The notes beneath the pieces were generated by a model that saw only the letters and a list, made by a program, of their open reading frames with translations, had not been told where the DNA came from and did no database searches. Shown in pieces: positions 12,126 to 24,430 of a DNA stretch of 64,000 nt. The position numbers were made by a program, and so were the translations under genes. Each line of letters starts with the position of its first letter. Within the stretch, counting starts at the first letter, position 1. Source of the DNA: Guyanagaster necrorhizus (lineage: Eukaryota; Basidiomycota; Agaricomycetes; Agaricales; Physalacriaceae); contig NW_025064892.1 in the NCBI RefSeq assembly GCF_019112545.1, positions 1,282,401 to 1,346,400 on the forward strand, given 5' to 3'.

Positions 12126-13397
12126 TCCCACATTGGCTCGGTGAGCTGTGCGCAATTGCATTTCCCTGCGTAGAAATCCGGCCTGACAGTCTTATTACTC
12201 TCGATCAAACACCAGTTTACGAACGGGCTAGCCCCATACCCAAGTGGGTGGATGGGATTAACATAGTTGATTGTACATATATGCGGGTCGCAGCACACCT
12301 CAGAAATGTATGACCGCATATTCGTCAATATCCACTCTGCCTACAGAGCTGCTAAAGCCCTTGTGATGTCCTAGAAGGCAGTTTCAACAGTCGAAGAGGC
12401 AAAGAAACGGGGAGAGCGCTGGGCAGACAAAGGAAAAGCTTCGTAGGATCCCTGCCAGAGGCGAAATCACATAATAGAATCTAAGGGAGGCAATGGCTTC
12501 GGGCTATTCCGGCCTGAGAAAGGAAGTGACTTGGAGTTTGATGCATGATGTGCCGAGGATGTGTTTGACGATGCAATGTTGGAAGACGTCGAACATGGTG
12601 CGCGCGTACTCATCAATGGTGTTCTTTCACAATACCCACCAAATGCGCCCTCGGAAGGACATAGTCGTGTATTTCTATCTAGATGTACCAAGCGACTAGA
12701 AAAGGGTGAGTATATGCGCCAGAATAATATGGCTCAGACGACAGACCGGTGTCGAGGACGTGTACATCAAGTACAGCTTCGATAGAAAGATCAAGTTGTG
12801 TAGATATCCCTCTTCCATGACCTCATTGTACCCGTCGTGCATGGCACGTTTGTGATCGTCGAGGTTGACTTGGTACAAGCGACGCCGACGAGAGATTACT
12901 GGTACACTGCTGACAGCAGCATTGGCGGAGACACGACGTTTGTGATGCTCCCAGGCATATGTAGCCCTCGCTTGTGGGCATGGTGGAGGGTAAGGAAGAA
13001 GGGAAGGAAGAGACGATGCGGTTTGACAAGTGTTTATATAGGGCAGGGGTGTCTATGACGCGTGGAACGGCGCGAAATATGACATACCGCGCATCGTTAT
13101 CGTTGTCGGTGTAACTTTAGCGGAGAAAGCGGTGGTGGTAGGAGGAAGGGCGGGAACGTGATGACTAAGACCTTCACGCGAAATCTAGGAGGTCGACCAA
13201 CATTGTGTACTTGAGGATCCTAATGTAAGAAAATTGTTTCCTTGTTGGGGAGTTCTGAGAAATAGATGACAGATACGACCATGGGCACATGCCGCTGGAT
13301 ATGTTACACGTAGTACAGAAGCCGAATACACAAACGACGGTATGGTTTACACTATGCGTAGATTTAGCTCATTCATTTATGAAGAAAAAGGTGAGTA
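12126..13397. other. Gene-poor stretch with an unidentified coding relic
   Basis: Plus-strand 12560-12830 encodes EDVFDDAMLEDVEHGARV, then YPPNAPSEGHSRVFLSRC and, after a likely intron, VEDVYIKYSFDRKIK. This reads like exons of a real protein, but stops follow and I do not recognise the family. The rest up to 13397 shows nothing. Confidence 0.3.
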
Positions 13398-13949
13398 CTA
13401 ACTTTCTTGGTAATCTGCGGCAAGAAGCCTGAAAGAGTGTAATGAGCAAATGATGGTGTGACAACACCAAATACCTACAGCTCCAATACAATCTCGGCGG
13501 GAATTCGTTCAAGAAACTCGTTCACAGGTACCTCCTCCTTGGGACCAACCTTATCATAGTGAGCTTTGAAGCACATGTACTCCAAGAGTTTTTGGATGAT
13601 GAGGCCACTGAGAGGGGGATAGGTGAATGTGAGCGTCGATGATGTTGCAGTTCGACACCTACCGATACTCTCTCGCTACGTATGTTTTGGATTCAGCTTC
13701 CGAGAAGCCACCTGTAGAGTATTTAGAGCTGTAAATATGGTAGTGAAGAATGATAGCGTACTTTCAGTGTCAAGAGAATTTTTGATGGTTCCACTGATAT
13801 TGGCGACGCGTCGTCGAACTAGAAAAGAAAACCCATCGTTGCTTTCAATTCGCACCCAGTCATCATCCTTGGATTCTGTCTATCAAAAGAGTGAGATTGA
13901 GTGCGAGGACCAGCGAAAGGGTACGTGCACGCATTTCCACATCGGCCAT
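13398..13949 (-). CDS. ELC1: Elongin-C
   Basis: Skp1-fold adaptor of cullin-based ubiquitin ligases and of the elongin complex. No exon is long enough to stand out, so the gene was rebuilt from splice sites: exons 13925-13949, 13762-13875, 13663-13711, 13479-13607 and 13398-13428 join in frame to 115 residues (human protein 112). The protein contains DDDWVRIESNDGFSFLVRRR, VANISGTIKNSL, then LIIQKLLEYMCFKAHY, EEVPVNEFLERIPAEIVLEL and LLAADYQES. This follows the elongin-C pattern (start of the BTB/POZ fold, ISGTIK, the Y-x-x-Y-K-type helix, the final LEL-LAA helix) closely. All four introns are 50-86 bases with GT and AG. No lesions. Confidence 0.92.
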
Positions 13950-14151
13950 GGCTGTGGTTTGAAGGTGCGGCTATTTCCGGGCCGGTAGCCCCACGTTTGT
14001 CATCAACGGGTATTCCCGTTTCCCCACTCCTGATCTTACCGAGTTTTTTTTGCCGTGTATACGCGCGGGACGACGGCTGTAGAATTCCCATCTATCGTCC
14101 GCCAGGATTACTTATTCCGCTGCCTCGACGCAGCTAGGGTAGCCTGCGGCC

Positions 14152-14497
14152 ATGCTGCCGAAAGTCGCCACTACCTTACTACATTCTGGTTCTCGAGCAG
14201 CGACTGCTGTACAGAACCAGTCGCATACTATCAGAAACGTTCTTCAGCTCCAGTCGAATTCTGGACCTAATTCGAATCGCGGCGGAAATGGTCCCAGTTC
14301 AGGAGGTTCGAGATGTAATACTGGCAGTCGCAGCTACCATGTACGTCGATATCTGTTTCAGCTTCCGTTTTTATTGCTGACAGTTTCTGTTGAAGGGGTC
14401 TGGCCGTGCCGTGACTCAGGCCAACCCATTTGCGCTCAATGATGTCTCTATTGCCCAGACAGATGACAGCGATGAACCTTTGCCGGTCAAGCGCGTG

Positions 14498-14528
<31 letters not shown>

Positions 14529-17500
14529 GACGTGCTAGGCGTCATAGCACCAGCACCCCGCCCCTCGTCGCTGCTGAGCGACCCGAGTCCCTCGGTGTCT
14601 TCAAGGCTGTACAGCTCCATGCACGGTCCCGGCATGCTTTTGCTGCAGCACCGGTAGAGTCTCTAGTCACCACTCGTTCCAGGAGCAACTCGCTCTCTGC
14701 AATATCTGCTAGCGATGGTACTCCCGAAGACCTCCCACCGCCAGTACCTCTAGTTCCTGAGGATCATGATCCCAGTCCTCTCCCAGAGCCGCTGCTGTCA
14801 CCCAAGCCCCAACCCGATATTTTTGTCACGGAGGACTACAAACGTCTCATGGATGCAAGGTCGCTCGACCCAAGCGCCGCGGCTACCGTTGTACTCAATT
14901 TCCGTCAAACCACTATCACTCCAACTATCCAAGAGTTCAATGCCGCCGTCGAAGCCCTCTTTCTCACACGGCGGCCTGGTGAACCTCTCACTCTTCTCCT
15001 CGAAACGTACAATGATATGATTCAGCGCGGTTTCGTTCCCAACTACCGGACATACGTTACTCTCATTCTCGCCCTCACGGACCGTGACAACGAGTTGCAG
15101 TGGGCCATCGAGGGCATTCATCAACGCCAAAAGTGGAACGAACTTGGAAATCCCACCATCAAGTTCAACGCCAAGGAGGACCTCAACCAGCTTCGACTCT
15201 TCCGCAATGAGGCCAATCTTCCGTCGATTCTTGCTCTCTTCCGCGCCATCTCTGTCATGAAGATTCACCCCAGCAACCAGATCCCCGTCTTCGTCTATCG
15301 GAATCTTTTACGATCATGTGCATATCACGGTGATGAACCCGGTACGGTTGATGGGGCGATCCAAATATGGTCTCATTTGGAGAAAAATGCAGAGGCAATA
15401 CCTGCTATCTGTTTTCAGTGGATGATCGCTGTCTACGGCAAAGCAAAAGATCTTGCAGGTGTCCAGGAGGTCTTCAGGGAGTTCCGGAGGTTGGCCAATG
15501 CCCACAAAATTATTTGGACGGATAAAGAGGATAACTCGGCGCGGAAAAACCTGATATATGTCTGGAATTCGGCGATAACTGCCTATTTCCAGTGCGGTGA
15601 GCCACACTTGGCTGTCGCTCTCCTGGAAGAGATGCTAGATGCCGCCGCGAACCAGACTCCGAAGGACGAAATGAAAATGGCACATGGAGTGTACCAAGCA
15701 CTTTTCTACGGTCATCTGCCACCCCCGCCTTCGTCCTCGACATTTTCAACCATCATACAAGGTTTCGTTACGGCCGGCGACATAGATTCGGCTTGGAACT
15801 GGTTCGAGCAAATCGTTAATCTTCCCCATGGTCCCGTTGCAACACACATATCAACGCTCACTCCTACACGGCCAGACGCTTTCACCTGGCGTCTCATGAT
15901 CGAAGCCCTGGTTCAGCATAACCGTATAGAGCAGTTGAATGTGCTTTTTGCTCACTCTCTTAGCATCGGCAAGCGGGATAAAATAGAGCTTCGTCTCGTT
16001 GATCAAGGATATGTTTACGTTGCAAATATCCGCGATATCGAGCGCTTGGCGAAGGACCCAGGCAATGAGGCGGCCATTAAGCGACGACTGGATACGCTCT
16101 CTACCCTTCAGGATACGAAATACCTTCCTTTTGACGGTTGGGACAGAGTATGGAACTACTACCTGCAGTTTGGTTGGCTACGAGAAGCTATCCAGCTTTG
16201 TAAGCGCCATCTTCGCCACGTCCTTCAGACCGGCTATGATCCTCGTCCTGCTGTTACGAAGACTCATCTCGTGAATATCACGACGGCTGTTTATTCCAGG
16301 TACAAGGGCCAAATTCCATTCGAGGATGCGCTTACACTCGCTCGGCTGGCTCCCATAGTGCGGTACACATATCCAGTGGATTACTCAACATACCTCCTTC
16401 AGTCATACAGCCTCCAGACAATCGATATTCTATCCAAATTGGAGCTTTCCGACTGGATCGTCGTCCTGCAGGCCGCGGCCAGTCTGGAAGTGATGCCGTC
16501 ATCTGTTCCAAAGGCGTTCGTTCGAGACTATGCATTCAAGGGATTACTGGACTTGTTGAGTGATCTGACACGTTGCTCCCCTAACTTTGAACTTTCAGTC
16601 CTCACCAAGATGTCTCCGTCGCTGGTGAAGACGGTCATTTCGGTTGCACTGCAGGTGCATGGAGAGGAAAAGGTGGAGAGCGTATTCGAGTCACTGGGTC
16701 CCTCATTTATGGCGGAGCTCTCCAGATATCGAGAGTCGTTGACATCGAGCGAAGTGAGCGAGGATGACGCCAGTTTAGGGTTCTCTCTAGAGAGCCCGAC
16801 GACGACGGCTACTACTTCGCCTATGCTCGAAGAGACCGGACAGCCCCTCACAGATCCAGCATCTGTCTCATGGATAAACGATAAACAGCTTTCTGACACG
16901 CTGCGAGAACTCCTTCGACTGGAGAACAACTCTGTGGACGAGGCGTTCCAAATCTTCATGGAAGCAATCCAACAAAATAAGCTCCCGTATCGGTTCGTCA
17001 CGGCATCTTTGATCACTGCTCTCGGGCGTGAGCGTCGATTGGGAGATATGAAGCATGTGTATGACCTGGTGCAGGTGAGGGAGCCGCCGCTGGAGTCCAC
17101 CAATCCGTCGAAATTCCAGTCTTGGATTGCCATTGAGGATGCCATGGTTCATGCCCTGGCACATATGGGTGAGATCGAAGCTGCTCATGTGCACCGTAGG
17201 CGTATTCTGGAGCAAGGGGCCGTTCCGTCGCCAGATGCGTATGGCGCTTTGATCTACTACGTCAAGGATACCACGGATGACGCCTCTAACGCCCTTGCGC
17301 TCTTCCATGAGTCCCAGCTCCGCGGTGTACGCGCCTCGCAATATCTGTATAACAACATCATCTCCAAGGTGGCGAAAGCGAGAAAAGCCGATCTGGCGTT
17401 GGAATTGTTTACGCAGATGAAGGCTTCGAGTATTTCTGTGTCATCTATCACCTATGGGGCTGTCATTGGAGCGTGCGCGCGGGTTGGAGATGTGGTGTCT

Positions 17501-18517
17501 GCGGAGACGCTGTTCAAGGAGATGACGGAGCGGAGTTCGTTCAAGCCGCGAGTCCCTCCGTACAACACGATGATGCAGCTCTATACGATGACCAAGCCGA
17601 ACAAGGAAAGGGCGTTTTATTATTATGAAGAGATGTTGAAGGCCGGCGTTCGTCCTTCGAGTTATACTTACAAGGTATGTCGGTACTTTCCTCTGGTGTA
17701 TGCAACGTCTGATGGTTTTTTTTTCCTTTCCTTTCCTTAGTTGCTCATCGATGTGTATATGCTTGATCCCCATGATATCGTCAAGGCCGAAGAAGTCTTG
17801 GACATTGTTCACAAGTCGATGCACGCTCGTCTTGAGCCTAACCATATCGCGGCGATGATCAATGCATACGGATGCATACTCAAGGACTTGGACAAGGCGA
17901 TTGCCTTCTTCGATCGGGTACCTATGCTGTCCAGTAACCGTCTGTACGACGCCACGGTGTTCGAAGCGATGATCAACGTACTGGTTGTGCACCGTCGGTC
18001 GGATCTTATCCCCAAGTACCTCAAGAAGATGGAGATCGTGAGCGTGCACATGACTGCGTACGTGGCGAATGTGTTGATCAGGGCGTACGCGGTCGTTGGT
18101 GATATCGAGAAGGCGAGGGAGGTGTTTGAGGGTATGGCTGATCCAGCGCAAGGAATGGCTGCCATGAATAATCATGCGCCGTTTAATCCTCTGGAATCTA
18201 GGCCTGTGGCTGTCGGTACACCCGTTTACCGGGAGGTGAGTCGCTTCGTTGGGTTTGCTTTCCACAACAAACTTATTATATGCTCCGTAGCCGTCTACGT
18301 GGGAAGCTATGGTCCGCGCGGAATTGGGAGAGGGACACCGGGACCGTGCGCTCGACCTTTTGGAGCGGTTAAAGCAAAGGTCAGTTTTTTCTTCCTTCTG
18401 TGATGCCTTTGCGGAAGAATGACCATTTTCTTTTCTTTTCTTTACAGGCAATTCCCGGAAGCAGTCTATAATCGGATAAGTGGCATAATGGTCGACCACT
18501 CGTCACTTCCGCCTTGA
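14152..18517 (+). CDS. Pentatricopeptide repeat (PPR) protein, probably mitochondrial
   Basis: Large helical-repeat RNA-binding protein of 1373 residues. Exons 14152-14340, 14396-17674, 17741-18235, 18291-18379 and 18448-18517 join in frame. The N-terminus (MLPKVATTLLHSGSRAATA) is basic, hydroxylated and free of acidic residues, typical of a mitochondrial targeting peptide. A low-complexity region with a poly-threonine run follows. Degenerate 35-residue PPR units begin near residue 180 (MIQRGFVPNYRTYVTLI) and are clearest towards the C-terminus: RASQYLYNNIISKVAKARK, SISVSSITYGAVIGACAR, KPRVPPYNTMMQLYT, GVRPSSYTYKLLIDVYM, VHMTAYVANVLIRAYAVVGD. It resembles Cya5/Aep-type fungal PPR proteins that stabilise or help translate mitochondrial mRNAs; the target is unknown. 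Confidence 0.88.
14502..14528. repeat. (GAC/ACG) trinucleotide repeat in coding sequence
   Basis: Trinucleotide run inside the PPR gene that encodes alanine-threonine then six threonines. A similar GAC repeat lies in EMG1, so such runs are tolerated in coding regions here. Confidence 0.7.
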
Positions 18518-18659
18518 TGCTCCGGTGTAGGATTTTGAACTTGTTTGGTTGTTGCTTCATTTTATTCCCTCTTCGTCTCTACTTCATGCTTGGTAATCAA
18601 CAATGGTGTATCATAGTTTTGTATAAGTAGACATAGATTAAAAGTAGCATTATAAGTTT

Positions 18660-19240
18660 GATTATTCGCGCAATACAACCACTTCATGATCAGACTTGGA
18701 AGTTACTTCACCATATACTGGTTTCTCTAACTTCTAACCTCTTCATGGCTCTTCTGGTTGAGCTCGTCTCCTTGATTCTCGCCGAACTCTGGTCCTATCC
18801 ATTTTACAATGAGGAGCGGATGAAAATTTTTACGACCTGCAATTTCATTTCTAACGGTCTTCCATCATGAAAGAGGTCACCTCTGTGCCCACAACAAAGG
18901 ACAACTGTATACTGTCAGGTCGATGCATATTATCCCTAACCCGATGCTCTGCCGCACCATAACAGCAAGAGTGGAATACATGGTCATGCCACAAAGACTG
19001 TTATGGTCCACGCCGGATAGAAGCTGCGAATCCTCTGTCGCGGCCAACAAAGGGGTAGAGTCCTTGCTTCGAAAGATATTCTGTGACCCCAATCCACCTC
19101 GACATACGACTCATATCTACATCGACTATCTTGATGATCGTCGAATGCATATCCCCAGCTTCTGGATCCCTCCCTCAGATCACGCGCCTAATGATTGTCT
19201 ACCACTACCGTCGTTGGGTGGCGATTCAATTTCCTTCCGG
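18660..19240 (+). pseudogene. Relic of the unnamed multicopy family, copy D
   Basis: DNA-level similarity with the minus strand of 8414-8770: shared blocks include the run coding LVSLILAELW, a GAGGAGCGGAT core, AACCCGATGCTCTGCCGCA, and GTAGAGTCC-TGCTTCGAA near the end. An in-frame stop follows shortly after LAELW, and the later block is only partly open (VEYMVMPQRL, LLRKIFCDPNPP). It is therefore a dead fragment. It begins about 150 bases after the PPR stop codon. Confidence 0.5.
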
Positions 19241-19461
19241 GTATCATGAAGGATAACGAAGGGGGTTACAAGCCTAGAGATGACATTAAGCCTCTGCACA
19301 TCATCATGAGGGTGTCAGCTTTAAGATGAATGGTCACAAGTTAGAATGGCAAAATTAGAAGATGCACATCTGTAAGAAAAAAATTCCAGTCATATAAGCA
19401 ATGTCAAGCTGACGGTGCATTCTGGGATTTACTCATCGTGAAGGTATTGCCCTTTCAACTA

Positions 19462-19812
19462 TCATTTATAATGGCAACGGCGAAATAAGACTAATCCTGT
19501 ATCATTTGTCACTGGCTGAGATGGTTGTACCATATGGGGCTCCGGAATACCCTCATCCCAGAAAATTTGCCTTTGATTCGTAAGTCCGTTCTCTATGACA
19601 ACCGACACAGTCCCATAAATCACATAGAGGTGAGTATGGGATGGGAACGATGGCGAATGAATTATCATTAAGATGTGATTGTGTTGGTCAGATTCATTAT
19701 CTGGTATGTGGAAGTGCACCGAGTGACATAATGGCATCTGACAATTCTCATAGCCTGGTTCGTACGTCGCACATGATGGGAGTGCAGTCGTAGTAAAGAA
19801 CGTCAGTTGCAT
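19462..19812 (-). pseudogene. Possible cupin-like gene fragment
   Basis: A 116-codon frame with VHFHIPDN, FPSHTHLYVIYGTVSVVIEN and IPEPHMVQPSQPV, suggestive of a small cupin (the HTH plus Y-GTVSV strand). No upstream or downstream exons could be joined. Identity is tentative. Confidence 0.3.
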
Positions 19813-20407
19813 TCACGAGGAGGACAACGGTGTGCTATGGAAGCACACCGATTACCGCCCTGGTGGCCGTGGACAAACCATCCGTCACTGTCGTTTAGTC
19901 GTCAGCATGGTCTGCACACTCGCTAACTACGATTTGTTTCAAATAAGAACTAACGCTATGTCGAAAACTCATATTCATTGCATGTTCCAGAGTATATCTG
20001 GAATTATCAGTTCTATTAGGATGGCAACATTGAACTTGAAGTGGGAGAGTCAAACGGACTTCAACGTTACGAAGTGACGACAACTTACACGTGATTACGA
20101 GCTGTAAAATATAATTAAATAAATTCATTGCCTGAGAGCCGTACTTCAGCGGATGATGGAAAGGGGGATCTAGGAGGAATTTGGTATCGTCCACGGGATG
20201 AAAGAGAAAATTTCATTTTACTCAAAAAAGAAGATAACCCTTCCGCCGTGTCAGCATCTATTGCAATGCTTTGATACGTCCATCGCATCCATAAAACCCC
20301 TAGTTCATAGATGCGCGGAAAATGTACAATCCACGCCCAAACTGGTCAGTATGGCCGGTATTTTATGTTCACTAAATGCGTCCCGTCATTTACCACACGA
20401 CCGACCA
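19813..20407. other. Gene-poor stretch
   Basis: AT-rich; no frame with recognisable content. May be the degraded upstream part of the cupin-like fragment. Confidence 0.35.
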
Positions 20408-20441
20408 CATCTTAATTCATGTAAGAGTATGTGAATTAAGA
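20408..20441. repeat. Short perfect hairpin
   Basis: ATCTTAATTCA at 20408-20418 is the exact reverse complement of 20431-20441, with a 12-base loop. No nearby gene explains it. Confidence 0.6.
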
Positions 20442-20480
20442 TTTGGTAGAAATCATGAGTAAAAGGCTGGCCTTGCCAGG

Positions 20481-20555
20481 GTTGAAAAATTGCCTGACAT
20501 GGACAAGATTGAACGGAAAGTCAAACTCGGAAAGGCTTTATATGGATTGCGCAGC
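20481..20555 (+). mobile_element. Possible Ty1/copia reverse transcriptase scrap
   Basis: The plus strand encodes VEKLPDMDKIERKVKLGKA followed by LYGLRS, close to the conserved K-L-x-K-A/S-L-Y-G-L-K/R motif of copia-type reverse transcriptases. It is only 25 codons long and flanked by stops, so a chance match cannot be excluded. Confidence 0.35.
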
Positions 20556-21167
20556 CGATACATTTTCGGGGAGACAATCTTAAAAGTAAATGAACGACGT
20601 TGTAAGAACTCAGTCGGTGCAGTAAGAGTGAAACGACCGTATTGATAGTCTACCATACCTAAAGGTAAATGAATGACATTGTAAGAACTGTTAAAGTAGG
20701 TAAGTAAGTGTATACTGGTAGAGTAGCTAAGAAGCACACCTTAGTCAGCACAGTAAGAGTGAAACGACTGAGGTTGTTGATGTGGCTAAGGGGTATATAT
20801 ACTGTCAGGTAGATGTATAGGAGTATAGGAAAGAAAATGTACCTAACGAGCGTGTATAAAATAAGTAATCCATCATGACTGGCATCGAATATCATCTGTC
20901 TCCTTCAACAAATCTTCACTGAATCCCTGGATGGAAATCAGAGAAAATATCTATGAACAAAAATCACTACTAAAATATAGAATTAAAGAAAAAGAATACA
21001 ATTAGCTGAAACCTGCCCTCAATCACAAAGTAAACTTAATTCATTCAGAGTCTTGATATTTCTCGTTGGTTTTCATAGACAATTAAATCTCCTTTCTTCA
21101 AACTCGAAATATATGTGGACAAACAGCATCGTCGGTATGAAGTAATCCCTGAGGACATGGAGGCACT
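20556..21167. other. Gene-poor AT-rich stretch
   Basis: Contains a short direct repetition around 20594-20640 and 20741-20770 (agtaagagtgaaacgac) and no recognisable gene. Confidence 0.4.
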
Positions 21168-21273
21168 CCAGCTCTGCTCATTGGCCATTATTAAGTACGT
21201 TCGTTATTCAGTAGTTGGAATGTCATCCGCCAAGTACTGAATAACGAACGTACTTAATAATGAGCAGAGCTGG
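21168..21273. repeat. Long inverted repeat (hairpin)
   Basis: The left arm 21168-21213 and right arm 21235-21273 are inverse copies, separated by a 21-base loop. The inner 26 or 27 bases pair perfectly (arm starts TATTCAGTA-type sequence at the loop); the outer part is the same 13-mer (CCAGCTCTGCTCA) displaced by a 7-base insertion in the left arm. It could be a MITE-like foldback or a structured RNA locus. Confidence 0.75.
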
Positions 21274-21706
21274 CATTAGTTTCTTGATATATTCATCAAG
21301 CTCTAGGATCCTGATGAAGTCCACCTCTAGGACCATGTCTATCCTAATCTGCTCCCCATCCTCCAATGGCTTGTCAGAATCCTTTATCCAGTACTCTTCT
21401 TTTTTTTCATCAAGGCGTGCTCTCATCACAAAAGATAAAGCAAAAGCCCTACGCTCTGCGGCACTAGGCCTCGGCTACTTCGGTCAAGCTCGCCAAAATC
21501 GCATCCGACTTGAGAATGGTGGATGCATCGTTACCCGGTATTTTACGAAGCTGCGAGCCCCTTCAATGACTGTTCTTTGTGGCAAAGTTGGGTGTGATTG
21601 AAAGAGACAGCGATTAGAGCACCCGGACAGAATTTTAGTGAATAACAGCAGTCAAGAACGTGTAGCACTTTGAAATACCTGCATTTTGTACCAGAACAAA
21701 CTTATT
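21274..21706. other. 3' flank of the dehydrogenase, unidentified coding scrap
   Basis: Minus-strand 21223-21429 reads ARLDEKKEEYWIKDSD then LEVDFIRILELDEYI, which looks coding but is not recognised and has stops upstream. Confidence 0.3.
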
Positions 21707-22709
21707 TCATACAATGGAAGCACCACCATCTGCAATGAACGAATGGCCTGTGACAAAGCTCGCACGCTCGCTCAACAAGAAGACGACCACATCTGCGATT
21801 TCTTCTGCCATACCGAGCCTCTAGCAATAACCATCAATACGCTGAAGCTCTCATACGAAGCTTGACCCACCTTCATCGGGACAGCTCCCTCCAGGAAGGT
21901 GCGGAGGTCAAGATGCTCTTTGATGTTGTCTACCAATGGCGTGTCAATGTATCCTGGACAGACCGCGTTGACGCGAATATCGTCAACGCTGTGGCTGACA
22001 GCTGTTTTCCGTGTTACACACTGGTGAAGTCATGTTGACAGAGGACGAACCGGCAGCCCTTGTCATCCCTATGACTGCATGCTTGGATGTAACATAGCTA
22101 GTGTACCCATTGCCGCTCAAAAAACCGTACATGCTGCTCATATTTACGATGGCACCACGTACGCCTGGCCTCCCTGGAATGCGAGCAACAGCTTCCTGGT
22201 TTCGCATGACCTTGAGCTGTTCACGCATGCAAAGGAAAACGCCCTTGGCATTTATGTTATTGATCCGGTCATAGGTAGCCAGAGGGGTGTCAGCCGTCGG
22301 CATAGGAGAGTTTTCGGATATCTATCACGTAACTCATCAGTTCAATCCGAGCCAAGAGAACACGCATACCCCAGCGATGTTAGCAGCGTAATCGATTCTC
22401 CCAAAGTTGTCTGCAGCTTCCTGAACCATTCGGACGACCTGGTCTTCCTTCGATAGTTCGGCTTCAGATGCATAGGCTTTGAAGTGCGGATTTGTAGCTT
22501 CGGCTGTGACGTCCTTCCTTGTTTCTTCCAGGCGTCCACGGTTTACATCGGTTAGGTGCAAACCTGATGCACCCGCCCGGGCAAATGCGAGAGCAGTCGC
22601 TCTCCCAATACCGCTTCCTGTGAAGAGGTGAGTAAAGGATACAGAAAGAAATAACGAGCAGAGATAGACCTGCTCCTGTGACAAGTGCGATGCCTGGAAC
22701 GCTGAACAT
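21707..22709 (-). CDS. Short-chain dehydrogenase/reductase (classical SDR)
   Basis: NAD(P)-dependent oxidoreductase of the classical SDR family. Joining exon 1 to exon 2 restores the cofactor motif ALVTGAGSGIGRATALAF. Next come IDYAANIAG (N-A-G-type motif; here NIAG) and ISENSPMPTADTP across a second intron, the catalytic serine in IVNMSSMYG, the YxxxK pair in YTSYVTSKHAVIGMTRAA, and DIRVNAVCPGYIDTPLV. The C-terminal exon reads LGMAEEIADVVVFLLSERAS and ends FIADGGASIV with TGA at 21707. All motifs expected for an active enzyme are present. The start at 22709 (MFSVPGIALVTGAG) fits the usual distance to the glycine motif. Substrate unknown. A short relic of a related gene lies near 46.9 kb. Confidence 0.9.
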
Positions 22710-23942
22710 GCTACTGTCCGAGATGACGACTTAAATAGAGGCAACCGTGAGAGGACAATTGTTCCGAGGTATGGGTTCATGTCACCGTGACAGACGGTGA
22801 TCATGAGATGTGTTTCCCACCCTAAAAACGAGGTGATCATGTTGGATATCAAAGAAGCAGATACGGTATGATACGGCAGACTATCTGCCTTCACAGAGGA
22901 CGTCTGAAGATGCCCGGTACAGAGCTTTATCCTTGCAGAACTCTGTCTAGAGATAGATATTCAGGACTCGGATACCTTCAACGAAGCCGTGTGGGCAAAA
23001 AAAAGGCACGAACGGGCGTCATGGGACCGAGATCCCTTCTCTTCAGAGGTAAAGATCAAATTCCCTGAACTGATTTCTGCGTAGTGTTGCTAAGAGTAAG
23101 ATCAACAATCGGCGCGTTTTGTATGAAAAGTTCCGTTAGCTTCGTTGTCCGTGCTCATTAGGGCTATTCCAAGTTCATGTGAGCTTGCAAATCAAAAAAG
23201 AAACAAAAGTACCCATTGGTGTCCTGTGCTATCCATTATGGCAAGAATTTTGCCGTCTCCTGCCGTAGTATAGATAGCAGTGCTTTTCTGAATAATGATC
23301 AGGACGCGGTATTGATATTGGTATTGGTAACCAGCACAAGGTCGCAATACGAAACGGCGGCGGCATGGCGGGGGCCATAGCCATAAGCTGTGGACATGAA
23401 GTCTCGTACCATTGTGATTACACTGTTGAGTATGTTGCGCAGAGTAGAGGGTTTTCATGGGGCACATCATGAAAGGGATTCCGGAGAAGTCTGAAGGTAC
23501 AGAGTTGGACAGAAGAAGTCAAGGGCGGTATAAAGGTAGAGAATTAAAGATACCAAAGATACCAAAGACATATTTAACCAGAGCCCTCGCGATTTTCATA
23601 TCCTCCGCGTCACATATCCAGACGCTGAAGAGCGCAGTAGACTGTAGTAGTAATTCCGAGAGGAAGAAAATTTGGGGACGGCCCGGAAGTTCCGTGCTTC
23701 ATGCTGGTTCGATTTTGACGCTGCCGTGACCTCTCTTTGTATCCCGTACGTTCAAACCTATTTACCATGGAATATATATACCAAACCGCCCTTGTGAGTT
23801 GCTCCAATACTCATGGTATTAAACTGAAGCGGTAGAAAATCAGGTCATATGCAAAAAAAAGAAAACCACTCGCTAACCTCATTCTTCTCTGGTCTACGGT
23901 GCATTACTTTGCAAAAACAGCCGCCTAAACTGGTATTCTCCA
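22710..23942. other. Intergenic
   Basis: Upstream flank of the dehydrogenase and the broken 5' side of the amine oxidase relic. No gene recognised; short tandem repetition of ATACCAAAG near 23550. Confidence 0.4.
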
Positions 23943-24430
23943 GGTCTACGTCGCTCAAGATGGCGAGAAGAACAAATATGGAACCCCCGTCGCACCAAAT
24001 GTCAACGCCTAGTATCACCAGCACCTCTTCTCCGTCCGTGTCGATCCCATGATCGATGGTATCAACAACACCTCATCGAATCCGACGTCCTCCCTATCCC
24101 TGATGCAGAGACTGGCTCCGCGGAGAACTTTGCCGGGAACGGGTTCCTCACGCAGGAAACTGTATTGAAGAAAGAGGCTGTGAGGCCGTACGATTGGGAG
24201 AAGGAGCGGAGGTGAAGGATCGTCAATACCGCGAGGAAGCATTATAGCAGCGGGAAGAACGTCGGGTATGTTATCTCTGTGAAGGTTGGGATCACGCCCA
24301 TGTTCGCCAGGAAGAACTGCTTGGCGCTGAAGAGAGCTGCCTTTTGTAATTATCCTATCTGGGTGTGCAGGGACGTAGAAGGTGAGCAGGGTAGTAGGAT
24401 GTAGCCTGCGGGTGATTTCGTATCGTAGAC
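23943..24430 (+). pseudogene. Copper amine oxidase pseudogene fragment
   Basis: C-terminal part of a copper amine oxidase (primary-amine oxidase). The plus strand reads YGTPVAPNVNA, a stop (TAG 24010) where the family has Gln, then YHQHLFSVRVDPMIDGINN (the copper-ligand HQH motif), a -1 frameshift near 24064, then IESDVLPIPDAETGSAENFA, RPYDWEKERR, a second stop (TGA 24213) where Trp is expected, RIVNTARKHYSSGKNVGY and AAFCNYPIWVCRDVEGEQ. The topaquinone region and N-terminal domains are absent. With two stops and one frameshift it cannot make the enzyme. Confidence 0.8.

Noticed and set aside
17441..18499. 352-codon open frame on the minus strand
   Set aside because: Antisense to the PPR gene, whose exons and splice sites explain the region; the antisense text is H/R/D-rich without motifs.
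22337..22894. Longer minus-strand frame running into the SDR exon from 22894
   Set aside because: Its upstream part reads through intron 1 and 5' sequence; the proper start at 22709 gives the canonical N-terminus.
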